Positions 35,165 to 44,300 of a stretch of 64,000 nt of DNA are shown here, piece after piece. The position numbers and the translations under genes are program-made. This DNA comes from Leucobacter massiliensis (lineage in GTDB: Bacteria > Actinomycetota > Actinomycetes > Actinomycetales > Microbacteriaceae). The stretch is taken from positions 62,001 through 126,000 of the forward strand of contig NZ_MWZD01000018.1 in assembly GCF_002982315.1 (NCBI RefSeq), written 5' to 3'. Within the stretch, counting starts at the first letter, position 1; each line of letters opens with the position of its first letter. The notes below the pieces were generated by a model. That model made no database searches. It saw only the letters and a program-made list of their open reading frames with translations, and was not told where the DNA came from.

Positions 35165-35170
35165 TACGAT
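35165..35170 (+). promoter_or_regulatory. Putative leaderless -10 box for proS
   Basis: TACGAT, then GGTGGG, then GTG at 35177. Confidence 0.6.
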
Positions 35171-35176
35171 GGTGGG

Positions 35177-36940
35177 GTGATCACTCGCCTCAGCAATTAC
35201 TTCCTGAAGACCCTCCGTGAGGATCCCGCCGACGCCGAGGTGGCCAGCCACAAGCTGCTCGTGCGCGCGGGTTACATCCGCCGCCAGGCGCCCGGGGTGT
35301 TCGGCTGGATGCCGCTGGGCCTGCGGGTGAAGGCGAAGATCGAGCAGATCATCCGCGAGGAGATGGCCGCGGCGGGGGCGCACGAGGTGCACTTCCCGGC
35401 GCTGCTGCCGCGCGAGCCCTACGAGGCGACCGGCCGCTGGGAGGAGTACGGCGACGCGCTCTTCCGGCTGCGGGACCGGCACGGAGCCGACTACCTGCTC
35501 GCCCCCACGCACGAAGAGGTCTTCACGCTGATGGTGAAGGACATCGTCTCGTCCTACAAGGAGCTGCCGCTCGCGCTCTACCAGATCCAGGACAAGTACC
35601 GGGACGAGGCGCGGCCCCGCGCCGGCCTGCTGCGCGGTCGCGAGTTCACCATGAAGGACGCCTACTCCTTCGATGTCAGCGACGAGGGGCTGTCCGCCTC
35701 CTACCAGCGGCAGCGCGACGCCTACGAGCGGATCTTCTCGCGTCTCGGCGTGGAGTACGTCATCGTCTCGGCCGACGCGGGCGCGATGGGCGGCTCCCGC
35801 AGCGAGGAGTTCCTGCTGCCGATCGAGATCGGCGAGGACACCTTCGTGCGCTCTGCGGGAGGATACGCCGCGAACGTCGAGGCGTACCGTGCGCCGGTCC
35901 CCGAGGCCCTGCCGATCGAGGGGCAGCCCGCGGCCCTCGTCTTCGACTCGCCCAACACTCCCACCATCGACACGCTGGTCTCGCACACCAACGCCGTGCT
36001 GCCGCGCGCCGACGGCCGCGAGTGGACCGCCGCGGACACGCTCAAGTGCGTGGTGCTCGCCGTCACCTCGCTGGAGGGCGAGCGCGAGCTGGTGGTGATC
36101 GGCATTCCCGGCGACCGCGACGCCGACATGAAGCGCGTCGAGGTGGCCTTCCCCAACTGCGCGGTCGAACCGGCGAACGAGGCCGACTTCGCGGCGCATC
36201 CGGCGCTCGTGAAGGGGTACATCGGCCCGGTGCTGCACGGCGAGGCCGTGCTCGGTACGGAGGGCACGAGCGGGATCCGCTTCCTGCTCGACCCCCGCGT
36301 GGTCGATGGCACCGCCTGGGTGACCGGCGCGAACGAGCACGAGAAGCACGTCGCCTACCTGGTCGCGGGGCGCGATTTCACCGCGGACGGCGTCGTCGAC
36401 GTGGCGAGCGTGCGCGAGGGGGATCCCGCCCCCGACGGCTCGGGGCCGGTGTCGCTCGCCCGCGGCATGGAGATCGGGCACATCTTCGAGCTGGGCCGCA
36501 AGTACGCGGAGGCCCTGGGGCTCAAGGTGCTCGACGAGAACGGCAAGCTGGTCACGGTGACGATGGGCTCCTACGGCATCGGGGTCACGCGCATCATGGC
36601 GGCGCTCGCCGAGCTCAACCACGACGACCGCGGGCTGATCTGGCCGCGCGCGATCGCGCCCTTCGACGTGCACCTGGTGGCGACGGGGAAGGATCCCGTC
36701 GTGTTCGAGCGCGCCGAGGCGCTGGCTGCCGAGCTGTCCGCCGGGGGCGTTGAGGTGCTCTTCGACGACCGGCCGAAGGTGTCGCCGGGCGTGAAGTTCG
36801 GCGATGCCGAGCTGCTCGGGGTGCCGCGCGTGGTGGTGGTGGGCCGGGACGCGGCCGAGGGCTTCGCCGAGGTGTGGGATCGTGCGGGGGGGACGAAGGA
36901 GCGGGTGGCTCTGAGCGAGGTGCCCGGGCTGTTCGCGTAG
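35177..36940 (+). CDS. proS: Prolyl-tRNA synthetase (bacterial type, with editing domain)
   Basis: Class II synthetase charging tRNA-Pro. 587 residues: motif 1 region [12 protein letters not shown], motif 2 [25 protein letters not shown] (R-rich loop), then an inserted YbaK/INS editing domain (about 225-400), motif 3 [16 protein letters not shown], and the anticodon-binding domain ([31 protein letters not shown]). GTG at 35177 fits the leaderless pattern. In relatives this gene often leads to rimP-nusA; here a secretion module follows. Confidence 0.97.
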   Translation: MITRLSNYFLKTLREDPADAEVASHKLLVRAGYIRRQAPGVFGWMPLGLRVKAKIEQIIREEMAAAGAHEVHFPALLPREPYEATGRWEEYGDALFRLRDRHGADYLLAPTHEEVFTLMVKDIVSSYKELPLALYQIQDKYRDEARPRAGLLRGREFTMKDAYSFDVSDEGLSASYQRQRDAYERIFSRLGVEYVIVSADAGAMGGSRSEEFLLPIEIGEDTFVRSAGGYAANVEAYRAPVPEALPIEGQPAALVFDSPNTPTIDTLVSHTNAVLPRADGREWTAADTLKCVVLAVTSLEGERELVVIGIPGDRDADMKRVEVAFPNCAVEPANEADFAAHPALVKGYIGPVLHGEAVLGTEGTSGIRFLLDPRVVDGTAWVTGANEHEKHVAYLVAGRDFTADGVVDVASVREGDPAPDGSGPVSLARGMEIGHIFELGRKYAEALGLKVLDENGKLVTVTMGSYGIGVTRIMAALAELNHDDRGLIWPRAIAPFDVHLVATGKDPVVFERAEALAAELSAGGVEVLFDDRPKVSPGVKFGDAELLGVPRVVVVGRDAAEGFAEVWDRAGGTKERVALSEVPGLFA

Positions 36941-37171
36941 TTCCGTCGGGGAGGGGCGCGGCGCGGCGGAGCGGCGGGCTCTCATGCGCCGACCCCGCGT
37001 GTGCGGCATCGCTTCGTTCACAGCTCTACGGAGCCATGACTTATCCACGGATCGCACCTTCTCCGTCAATGACCTCGCCATGCTCTGTTACTGTGGTCGG
37101 ACTGAGGGCCCATAACCGAAGAGCTGCGCACGTGGGGGACCGTCGCACGGATCACCGAAGGAGTCCCCCCC

Positions 37172-37465
37172 ATGGCCAACATCACCGTTTCCTACGCCGA
37201 GATCGAGCAGTCCGCCACCCAGCTGGGCGTCGGCCGCGATGAGATCACGCAGAAGCTGCAGGCCCTCCAGACGCAGATCGGCAACCTCGTCGCCTCGGGC
37301 TTCATCACGGACCAGGCCTCTGGCAAGTTCAACAACGCCTACACCGAGTACACGGCGAGCGCGAACACGGTGATCAACAAGCTCACCGAGATTCAGAACT
37401 TCCTCACGCAGACCGCGAGCGCGATGCGTGAGATGGACGCGCAGATCGCCGCGAAGATCAACTGA
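37172..37465 (+). CDS. WXG100-family type VII secretion protein (EsxA-like)
   Basis: 97 residues predicted as a helical hairpin. ATG at 37172 has GAAGGAG 7-10 nt upstream. The turn reads ASGFITDQAS, so the Trp of the classical W-x-G motif is replaced and only the glycine context remains, a variant also seen in other actinobacterial Esx proteins. The family forms small dimers secreted by, or acting as chaperones for, type VII systems. It begins a five-gene cluster ending in an FtsK/EccC-type ATPase. Confidence 0.88.
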   Translation: MANITVSYAEIEQSATQLGVGRDEITQKLQALQTQIGNLVASGFITDQASGKFNNAYTEYTASANTVINKLTEIQNFLTQTASAMREMDAQIAAKIN

Positions 37466-37494
37466 GCAGCTCCCGCGAACGGAGCGGTGCGAAG

Positions 37495-37803
37495 ATGAGC
37501 GATGGGCTCAACATCAGCGACGCTGCGCTGGAGGCCGCCGGCAACTCGCTGGTGGCGGCCTCCAGCGCGATGACGACGGCGAACGCGGCAGTGCCTGCGG
37601 GGGACTTCTCCAGTCTGAGCGGGATCGGCGGCGAGGTGCGGGCGTTCCTGCACGGCTTGCAGACGGGGCGGCTCGCTCTCGCCGATGCCGCCAAGACCGC
37701 CGCCCGCGAGGTGGCCGCGGTGATGAGTGAGAGCTCGCGACTCGACGCCCGCATGGCCGAGGCGCTCTCCAGCGGATTCGCGCTGCGGGGAGGCCGGCGG
37801 TGA
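37495..37803 (+). CDS. Small helical type VII secretion helper candidate
   Basis: 102 residues, predicted mostly helical and Ala/Ser-rich (LEAAGNSLVAASSAMTTANA, then AKTAAREVAAVMSESSRLDA) with a basic tail RGGRR. Sequence family not recognised. Size, helical content and position between a WXG100 gene and a long effector-like gene suggest an Esx-like or Lap-type targeting partner. ATG at 37495 with GGAG upstream; the end overlaps the next gene (GTGA), so the two are translationally coupled. Confidence 0.7.
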   Translation: MSDGLNISDAALEAAGNSLVAASSAMTTANAAVPAGDFSSLSGIGGEVRAFLHGLQTGRLALADAAKTAAREVAAVMSESSRLDARMAEALSSGFALRGGRR

Positions 37804-39851
37804 CGTGGGTGCCGCCCGAGGGGCGGGCGCTGCTGGAGGGCACACCCGTGTTCGGCTCGGTGGAGGAGATCGACGCCGCTGCCGCGTATGCGCAGGACGT
37901 GATGCGCGATACCCGGGCCTATGTCTCCGATGTGCGCGACGGCACGGGGGCGCTGGCCTCGGTGACGAGCGCGGGGGTCGCGAAGATCAGCTCCAAGCTG
38001 AGCGGGCGGCTGGCGCCGGGGGCTACGAGCCTCCACGAGAGCGCGAGCGCGGCGAAGACCGCGTTCAACGCCTACGCCGCCGAGGTCGACCGGATTCACA
38101 CTGAGGCGGCGCGCCTCGTCGCACGCGTCGATGAAGCGCTCGGGACGATCCGGGGGCAGTCGGCTGAGATCGAGCGCATCGCGGATGCGATCGGGGTGTC
38201 CGTCGCCTACGCCTGGAACGATGTGCCGCCCGGAACGCTCCCCGAGCCCCGGCTGGGGTTCGCAGCGGCCGAGCTGGATGAGGGACAGCGGGAGGCCGCG
38301 GTCCAGAATCTGCGGTCGACGCACGAGTGGAGCTGGCTGCTGGCCGCCTCGCTCTGGCACCAGGCGCTCGTGGACATCGACACGGCGAAGACCCGGTGGG
38401 CGCAGCTGATCGAGGAACGGCGCGGCGCGGAGCAGCGGCTGCTGCGGGCGCTCGGCGACACGAGCCTCGGGCACCTGCTGAGCGTGAGCGGCGACTCCGG
38501 GAGCGAGCGCGTGTTCACGATCGCAGCAGCGATCTCCGGAGAGCTGCGAGGCGTGGTCGCCGAGGAGGCGCCGGAGCTCGCGAAGTCGCACCCCTTGCTG
38601 GCGGGCCTGCTGGCCGATGGCAACGCCGAGCACATCTGGGATGCGCCCCCGCCGCCCGCGGAGGTCGCGGCGTGGTGGGACTCGCTGCCGCCAGAGGATC
38701 GCGAGCGTCTCATCGCGGAGGCGCCGTGGGTGATCGGCAATCTGCCCGGCCTGCCCTTCGAGGTGCGGGACGCGGCGAACCGGAAGCTGGTCGAGTTCAC
38801 TCAGCGGTATCCGCAGTCGCTGACGCCCGAGCAGCTGAAGTTGATGGCGGAGATCCGGGACATTCTGAAGCGGGAGGCGCGGCAGCGCGTGCTGTACGGG
38901 ACGGCGCGTCCGCCGATCCAGCTCGTGGCGCTCGACATGACCGGCGCGGTGCCGAAGGCGGCGGTGGGTTACGGCGATCTCGACGCGGCTACGCACACCA
39001 CCTGGGACGTGCCGGGCATGAACAGCGACGCCCCCCTCGCCCTTGAGGGCTGGGATGAGGCGAGCCGTAACCTCTACCGGGCCCAGCAGCAAGTGTCCGG
39101 TTTTGCGGGCTCGAATGCGGTGGTCGCGTGGCTCGGCTACGACACGCCGGGTCTGGCCGGCGTACTGGGAACCGACTCGGCGGCCGCGGGCGCGCAGCGC
39201 TTCGCCGCCGAGCTCGACGGTGCCTACGCGACGAGGGAGGCGGGCGGAAACGGCGTGCCGGTCGTGAACGTGCTATCGCACTCCTACGGCACCACCCTCG
39301 CCACGATCGCGCTGACCCTGGTGCAGCACCCGGTCGATGCCCTCGTGATGCTCGGCTCTGCCGGCCCGGACACCGGGATGGTCCCCTCCTACGAGGCCCT
39401 CAACGTGAAGGAGGCCTCGCCCGGGCAGCGGGCGATCTACACCACGCACGCCTCCGACGACCACCTCGCGCCCTTCGGCGCGGGGCTCGCGGGACGTGGC
39501 CAGCCCAATCCCGGCGCGACGGGTTTCGGATTCGAACGGTACAGCCCGGTGTATGGGGGCGGGCTGTCGTTCTCCTCGGACGGGGATCCGGCGCACGGGC
39601 TGAAGCGGACCGACGGGCACTCCGTGATCGGCGAGGGAGAGAAGGCCGGGATGGGCGGGATTACATCTTCCGAGGGGCACGGGTATCTCGACCGGAACAC
39701 GCAGTCGCTCGACAGCGTGGCGCAGATCACGATGGACCAGGTCAGCGAGGAACTGGCGAACTCGTTCACCCGGACCGAGGGGGAGAGCGTCGAGTGGATT
39801 GTGGTCGAAGGCCAGCTGGTTCCGCTCCGCGTCGGCTCGGAGGACGACTGA
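37800..39851 (+). CDS. Alpha/beta hydrolase (DUF1023) with Esx-like N-terminal domain; type VII effector candidate
   Basis: 683 residues. Residues 1-~330 are helical with no signal peptide or TM helix (ASAAKTAFNAYAAEVDRIHT region), resembling LXG/WXG-type targeting domains. Residues ~380-640 form an alpha/beta hydrolase of the DUF1023 type. The nucleophile is Ser495 in VLSHSYGTTLA (Ser replaces the first Gly of GxSxG), acid Asp553/554 in HASDDHLAPFG, and His607 in RTDGHSVIG. The substrate is unknown; lipid or ester hydrolysis is plausible. It is coupled to the small gene upstream and to the lipoprotein downstream (TGATG). Secretion is inferred from context. Confidence 0.82.
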   Translation: MTWVPPEGRALLEGTPVFGSVEEIDAAAAYAQDVMRDTRAYVSDVRDGTGALASVTSAGVAKISSKLSGRLAPGATSLHESASAAKTAFNAYAAEVDRIHTEAARLVARVDEALGTIRGQSAEIERIADAIGVSVAYAWNDVPPGTLPEPRLGFAAAELDEGQREAAVQNLRSTHEWSWLLAASLWHQALVDIDTAKTRWAQLIEERRGAEQRLLRALGDTSLGHLLSVSGDSGSERVFTIAAAISGELRGVVAEEAPELAKSHPLLAGLLADGNAEHIWDAPPPPAEVAAWWDSLPPEDRERLIAEAPWVIGNLPGLPFEVRDAANRKLVEFTQRYPQSLTPEQLKLMAEIRDILKREARQRVLYGTARPPIQLVALDMTGAVPKAAVGYGDLDAATHTTWDVPGMNSDAPLALEGWDEASRNLYRAQQQVSGFAGSNAVVAWLGYDTPGLAGVLGTDSAAAGAQRFAAELDGAYATREAGGNGVPVVNVLSHSYGTTLATIALTLVQHPVDALVMLGSAGPDTGMVPSYEALNVKEASPGQRAIYTTHASDDHLAPFGAGLAGRGQPNPGATGFGFERYSPVYGGGLSFSSDGDPAHGLKRTDGHSVIGEGEKAGMGGITSSEGHGYLDRNTQSLDSVAQITMDQVSEELANSFTRTEGESVEWIVVEGQLVPLRVGSEDD

Positions 39852-40486
39852 TGGTGCGGTATCGGTCGATCGCAGCGGCGGGGCTCGCGCTCGTTGTTGC
39901 GGGAGTTCTGTCCGCGTGTCTCCAGGAGGTACCGATCGTGTCGAACAATCCCGACAATCCGACGACGAACATGACCCTCGATGAGCAACGGGCTTGGGTG
40001 GCGGAACAGCTCGATGCGGCGGTCGAGGCGAGTGGTGTCGCAGAAGGCTGGTTCGATATTTACTGGCACGACGTGTTCTGGTCCGCCGATCGCCCCGAGG
40101 ACCGAGAGATGATCCTGAACTCACTCTTCCCCGACGATTGCGGCATGGGCGGTCAGCTGATCACCTCTCTGAAGAATCAGACGGCGGATGATCCCTTGGG
40201 AGCGGCGGCGCGGGTGCGGGGCTTCTGGGAGTCTGAGGGGTGGACGGTGAGCGATGTCCGCTCCTACGGCGGGAACCCCTATTTCCGGGCCGATCGCGAG
40301 GACGGTGCGGTGCTGGCGTTTCAGGCCTCGCCAGAGGGCATGTCCATGAGCGTCGAGTCGGCATGCTCGGTGAACAACACGGTGACGAACTGGGACGCCT
40401 ACCTCGATCCCGTGCCCAACGAGTTCGAGCAGGAGCTCGAACGCCGCGGCGAGTCCGCGGAGGAGACGCAACGGAACGGCGGGTGA
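39851..40486 (+). CDS. Predicted lipoprotein, possible immunity partner of the hydrolase
   Basis: 211 residues. Signal peptide with a lipobox LSAC (Cys23), so the mature protein should be tethered outside the membrane. The rest is acidic, with two further cysteines (in DDCGMGGQ and ESACSVNN) that could pair. ATG at 39851 overlaps the hydrolase stop, implying 1:1 expression. No family recognised. An effector followed at once by an outward-facing lipoprotein is the arrangement of some Firmicutes type VII lipase-immunity pairs; that parallel is inference. It could instead be an accessory component. Confidence 0.75.
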   Translation: MVRYRSIAAAGLALVVAGVLSACLQEVPIVSNNPDNPTTNMTLDEQRAWVAEQLDAAVEASGVAEGWFDIYWHDVFWSADRPEDREMILNSLFPDDCGMGGQLITSLKNQTADDPLGAAARVRGFWESEGWTVSDVRSYGGNPYFRADREDGAVLAFQASPEGMSMSVESACSVNNTVTNWDAYLDPVPNEFEQELERRGESAEETQRNGG

Positions 40487-40492
40487 GATGAG

Positions 40493-41233
40493 GTGAAGCT
40501 CAGGGTGTCGCTCGCGCTCCCGCAGGGCGGGGTCCGCGACATCACGCTCGTCTGCGACGTGACGACCACGGTCGCGGACGTCGCACGTACCCTGCTCCTT
40601 GCGGGAACGGGCCACGACCCCCGCCTCGCCGAGATCGCGCGCCAGCGACTCGCGCCCGTCCCCCTGCGCGCACGCAGCAGCGCGGTCGCCCCGCTGCTCC
40701 TCCTCGACCCGGCATCGCCGATCGGATCCTCCGGGCTGCAGCCCGGCTGGATCATCGACGCGGTGCTCGAGTTCGGGCCGTCCGGGGGCGCACGGGTCAT
40801 CGAACCCGCCGGAACCGTCGAGGTGCACTCCGGCAGGCACCGCGGAGCGGTGTTCAGCCTGATCGCGGGACAGAACCTCATCGGCAGGGACCGGGAGAGC
40901 CGGATCTTCCTGAGTGACGGCAGCGTCTCGCGCCGGCACGCGACGATCGACCTCACTCCCGCGGGCATCACGATCCGTGACCTCGGCTCGGCGAACGGCA
41001 TCCTCATCGACGGTCACGCCGTCACCGAGCACCGGGTGGCCGCCCCGTGCATGGTGACCCTCGGCGAGGTGGAGCTGAGGATCGTCCCCGGCCCTCCCGC
41101 CTCACCGCCGCCGCAGCTGTCCCACCGCGTCATGCACACGCGTGCCCCGCGGATCGCCCCGCACTTCCCCGCCACCGTGCGCGAGCTGCCAGGAGGACGG
41201 TCAGCAGGGCTGGGTGCGACTTTTTTTTTTTAG
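40493..41233 (+). CDS. N-terminal part of an FHA/FtsK type VII secretion ATPase (ubiquitin-like plus FHA domains), cut by an insertion
   Basis: 246 residues as written. An N-terminal ubiquitin/YukD-like segment (KLRVSLALPQGGVRDITLVC region, ~1-80) is followed by a forkhead-associated domain (about 105-200): NLIGRDRES, SVSRRHATIDL, IRDLGSANGILIDGH. The frame ends in GATFFF and a stop in an 11-T run that belongs to a 138-bp insertion. Deleting the insertion joins this reading frame, in phase, to the FtsK-type ORF at 41315, giving one protein of ~1,562 residues. GTG start at 40493 has only a weak GAGATGAG before it. Confidence 0.82.
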   Translation: MKLRVSLALPQGGVRDITLVCDVTTTVADVARTLLLAGTGHDPRLAEIARQRLAPVPLRARSSAVAPLLLLDPASPIGSSGLQPGWIIDAVLEFGPSGGARVIEPAGTVEVHSGRHRGAVFSLIAGQNLIGRDRESRIFLSDGSVSRRHATIDLTPAGITIRDLGSANGILIDGHAVTEHRVAAPCMVTLGEVELRIVPGPPASPPPQLSHRVMHTRAPRIAPHFPATVRELPGGRSAGLGATFFF

Positions 41234-41328
41234 GGGACGCGGAGCCCCGCCAAGCCCCCCCCCCTCCGTGTCGCGGGCGGCGCAAGTGGGTTAAAGGAAC
41301 CACCCCCCGCCACCGTGCGCGAGCTGCC
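41167..41328. repeat. 24-bp direct repeat bounding a 138-bp insertion with T and C homopolymers
   Basis: The same 24 bp (CCCC then GCCACCGTGCGCGAGCTGCC) occurs at 41167-41190 and 41305-41328. Between them are 11 consecutive T, 10 consecutive C and sequence unlike its neighbours. The period is 138 bp, a multiple of three, and excising it restores an uninterrupted ORF. See findings. Confidence 0.95.
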
Positions 41329-44300
41329 CGCGCCGCCCGCCCCGCCGACGCCGAACCGGATCCCGATCCTCGCAATGCTGGCACCCGCAATGATGGGCGG
41401 AGCGATGTACGCCATCACCCGCTCGCCGATGAGCCTCATGATGGTGGTCTTCTCGCCGCTGATGATGATCGGATCGTGGCTCGACGGCGCACTCGGCGGC
41501 AGGCGCAAGCAGAAGCGCGAACTGGCCGGCTTCGCGGCGAGCCTCGACGCCGAGCGGGCCCAGCTGACCGCGCTGCGCAGCCGCGAGATCGAGATCCGTG
41601 CCGCTGAGACCCCCACGCTCCCCGAGATCGCCGCCGCCATCCGCGAGCGCAACAGCCTGCTGTGGACCCGCAGACCCGAGCATCGATCCTTCCTCGAGCT
41701 GCGCTTCGGGGAGGGCACGCTGCCCAGTCGCACGCAGATCCGTCTCCCCCCGCGCGGCGAGGCCGAACACGCGCAGTGGGAACGGCTGAGCGGGATCGCG
41801 GACGAGTTCCTCGAGGTGTCGCCGGTCCCCGTGCTCGAACGCCTCGACCGCTGCGGCTCGATCGGCGTCGCGGGCGAGCGGCTGTGGGCGGAGGGCCTGG
41901 CCCGCTCGCTGGTCCTGCAGCTCGCCGGCCTGCACTCGCCCAGCGAGCTGGCCATCGCCTGCTTCGCGAGCCCCGAACAGGCGGAGGAGTGGAGCTGGCT
42001 GAAGTGGCTGCCGCACCTCGACGCGGTCACCAGCCCGCTGCCCGCCTGGCAGCTCGCCGACGACGAGCGCGGCTCGATGCGCCTGCTGATCGCGCTCGAA
42101 GCGCTGATCGAAGCACGGTCCGCGGCGGCGTCCGGCCGCCGGACGGTGCGTTCACACCTCGACGCCGAGACCCGCAATGACGAGGGCCAGGGAGAGGCGG
42201 TCACGGAGCTGCCGACGATCCCCGCCGTGATCGTGCTCGTGCTCGACGACGGCCGAGTCGAGCAGTCGCGGCTCATTGGCCTCGCCGAAGCAGGACCGGA
42301 CCGGGGGATCCACCTCATCTGGGTCGCCCGCGAGCGCGCGTCGCTCCCCGCGGCCTGCCGCACCTTCGTCGAGCTCGGCGGCGCCGAAGGAACGGTGAGC
42401 TTCGTTCGGACCGGCGCGGCGGTTCCGCTGCAGCGCCTCGAGTTCCTCAGCGCTCCTGAGGCGCTCGAACTCGCCCGCCATCTCGCCCCCGTCGAGGACA
42501 CGAGCGCGCGGGTGCTCGACGAGAGCGACCTGCCCCGGTCGGTGCAGCTGCGCGAACTGCACGGCACCGAGCTGATCGGAGGGGCCGCACCGATCCTGCA
42601 GGCCTGGGCGGACTCCGGCACGCTCACCTCCCAGTGGGTCGCCGGGGCCGAGCGGGAGCCGACCGCGCTCGCCGCGGTCGTGGGGCAGGGCGCGGATGGC
42701 CCGGCAGTCATCGACCTCCGGCTCCACGGGCCGCACGCGCTCGTCGGAGGCACCACGGGAGCCGGCAAGTCGGAGTTCCTGCAGAGCTGGATCATGAGCC
42801 TCGCGGCCCGCATCAGCCCCGAGCGGCTCACCTTCCTGCTGGTCGACTACAAGGGCGGCGCCGCATTCGCGGAGTGCGTCGAGCTGCCGCACACCGTCGG
42901 GCTGGTCACGGACCTCAGCCCTCACCTCGTGCGACGGGCGCTGATCTCACTGCGGGCCGAGCTGCGCCACCGCGAAGAACTGCTCGCCGCCCACGGGGCG
43001 AAAGACCTCATCACGATGGAGCGGCGATCCGACGCGGCGGCGCCGCCCGCGCTCGTGATCGTGATCGACGAGTTCGCGGCGCTCGCCGGAGAGGTCCCCG
43101 AGTTCGTCGACGGCGTCGTGGACGTCGCGCAGCGGGGGCGCTCCCTCGGGCTGCACCTCATCATGGCGACGCAACGCCCGGCCGGGGTGATCAAGGACAA
43201 CCTACGCGCCAACACCAATCTGCGTGTGGCCCTGCGCATGGCCGACGAGGCCGACAGCAGCGACGTGATCGGAGTGAAGGACGCGGCGTACTTCGACGCG
43301 GGGACGCCCGGGCGCGGGGCGATCAAGGTGGGTCCTGGCAAGATCGGCCACTTCCAGACCGGCTACCTGGGCGGGCGGGCCTCCGAGGTCGCCCCCGAAT
43401 CCCGGGTGGAGGTGCGATCCCTCGACTTCACCGAGGGGGAGCCCTGGCCGATCCCCGCGGAGCCGCTGCGGCCGGTCCGCGAGCGCACCCGGCAGCCGCG
43501 GGACATCGAGGTGCTCCGGGACGGCATCGTCGCGGCGGCACGGGCAGCCGGGCTCGCGGCACCGCGACGGCCCTGGCTCGACGCCCTGCCCGCACGGCTT
43601 GCGCTGCGGGAGCTGCCCGCGCCCGACGGCTCGGACGCCGAGCGGTCGCCGGATGCGGCGCTGATCGGCCTGCGAGACGAGCCCGCCGCGCAGTCCCAGC
43701 GGGCCGTGGCGGTCGATCTCGAAGCCTGCGGAAACCTGTCGTTCCTGGGGGCGGGCGGTGCGGGCAAGACCAGCGCGCTGATCTCGCTCGCCGCGGCGCT
43801 GAGCGCGCAGGGGGAGCGCCATCCGGTGCAGATCTACGCGATCGACGCCGCTGGCGGCGCGCTCGATGCGCTCGGCGTGCTGCCTACCGTGGGCGCGGTG
43901 GCCCCGCTCGCCGACGCCGAGCTCGTGAGCCGGGTGCTGCGGCGCATGACCGAGCTGATCGCCGAGCGCGGTCCGCGCTTCGCCGCCGTACGGGCCGCCG
44001 GCCTCAACGCCTACCGGCGCACGCCGGGCGGAGACCGGGAACCGCGGGTCGTGCTCATGATCGACGGCTTCGGCGCGTTTCGTCAGGCAAGCGAGACGCT
44101 CGGCGGGCCGGCCGGTCACGCCCAGATGCTCAGCGAGATCATGATGACCGGGCGCGCCGTCGGCGTGCACGTGGTGATCACCGCGGATCGGCCGGGGGCG
44201 CTGCCCGCGAGCATGGCGGCGACGCTGCAGCAGCAGTTCGTGATGCGGCTCGCGAACCCGCACGACTATGCGCAGCTGGGCGTGGCGGCCGACACCCTGG

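Noticed and set aside
41221-41231. T11 run as a rho-independent terminator
   Set aside because: No stem directly precedes it and it interrupts a conserved gene; better explained as part of the anomalous insertion.
41047-41607. 186-codon ORF bridging the insertion in the ATPase gene
   Set aside because: Out of frame with both conserved flanks and composed of low-complexity residues; an accident of the inserted sequence.
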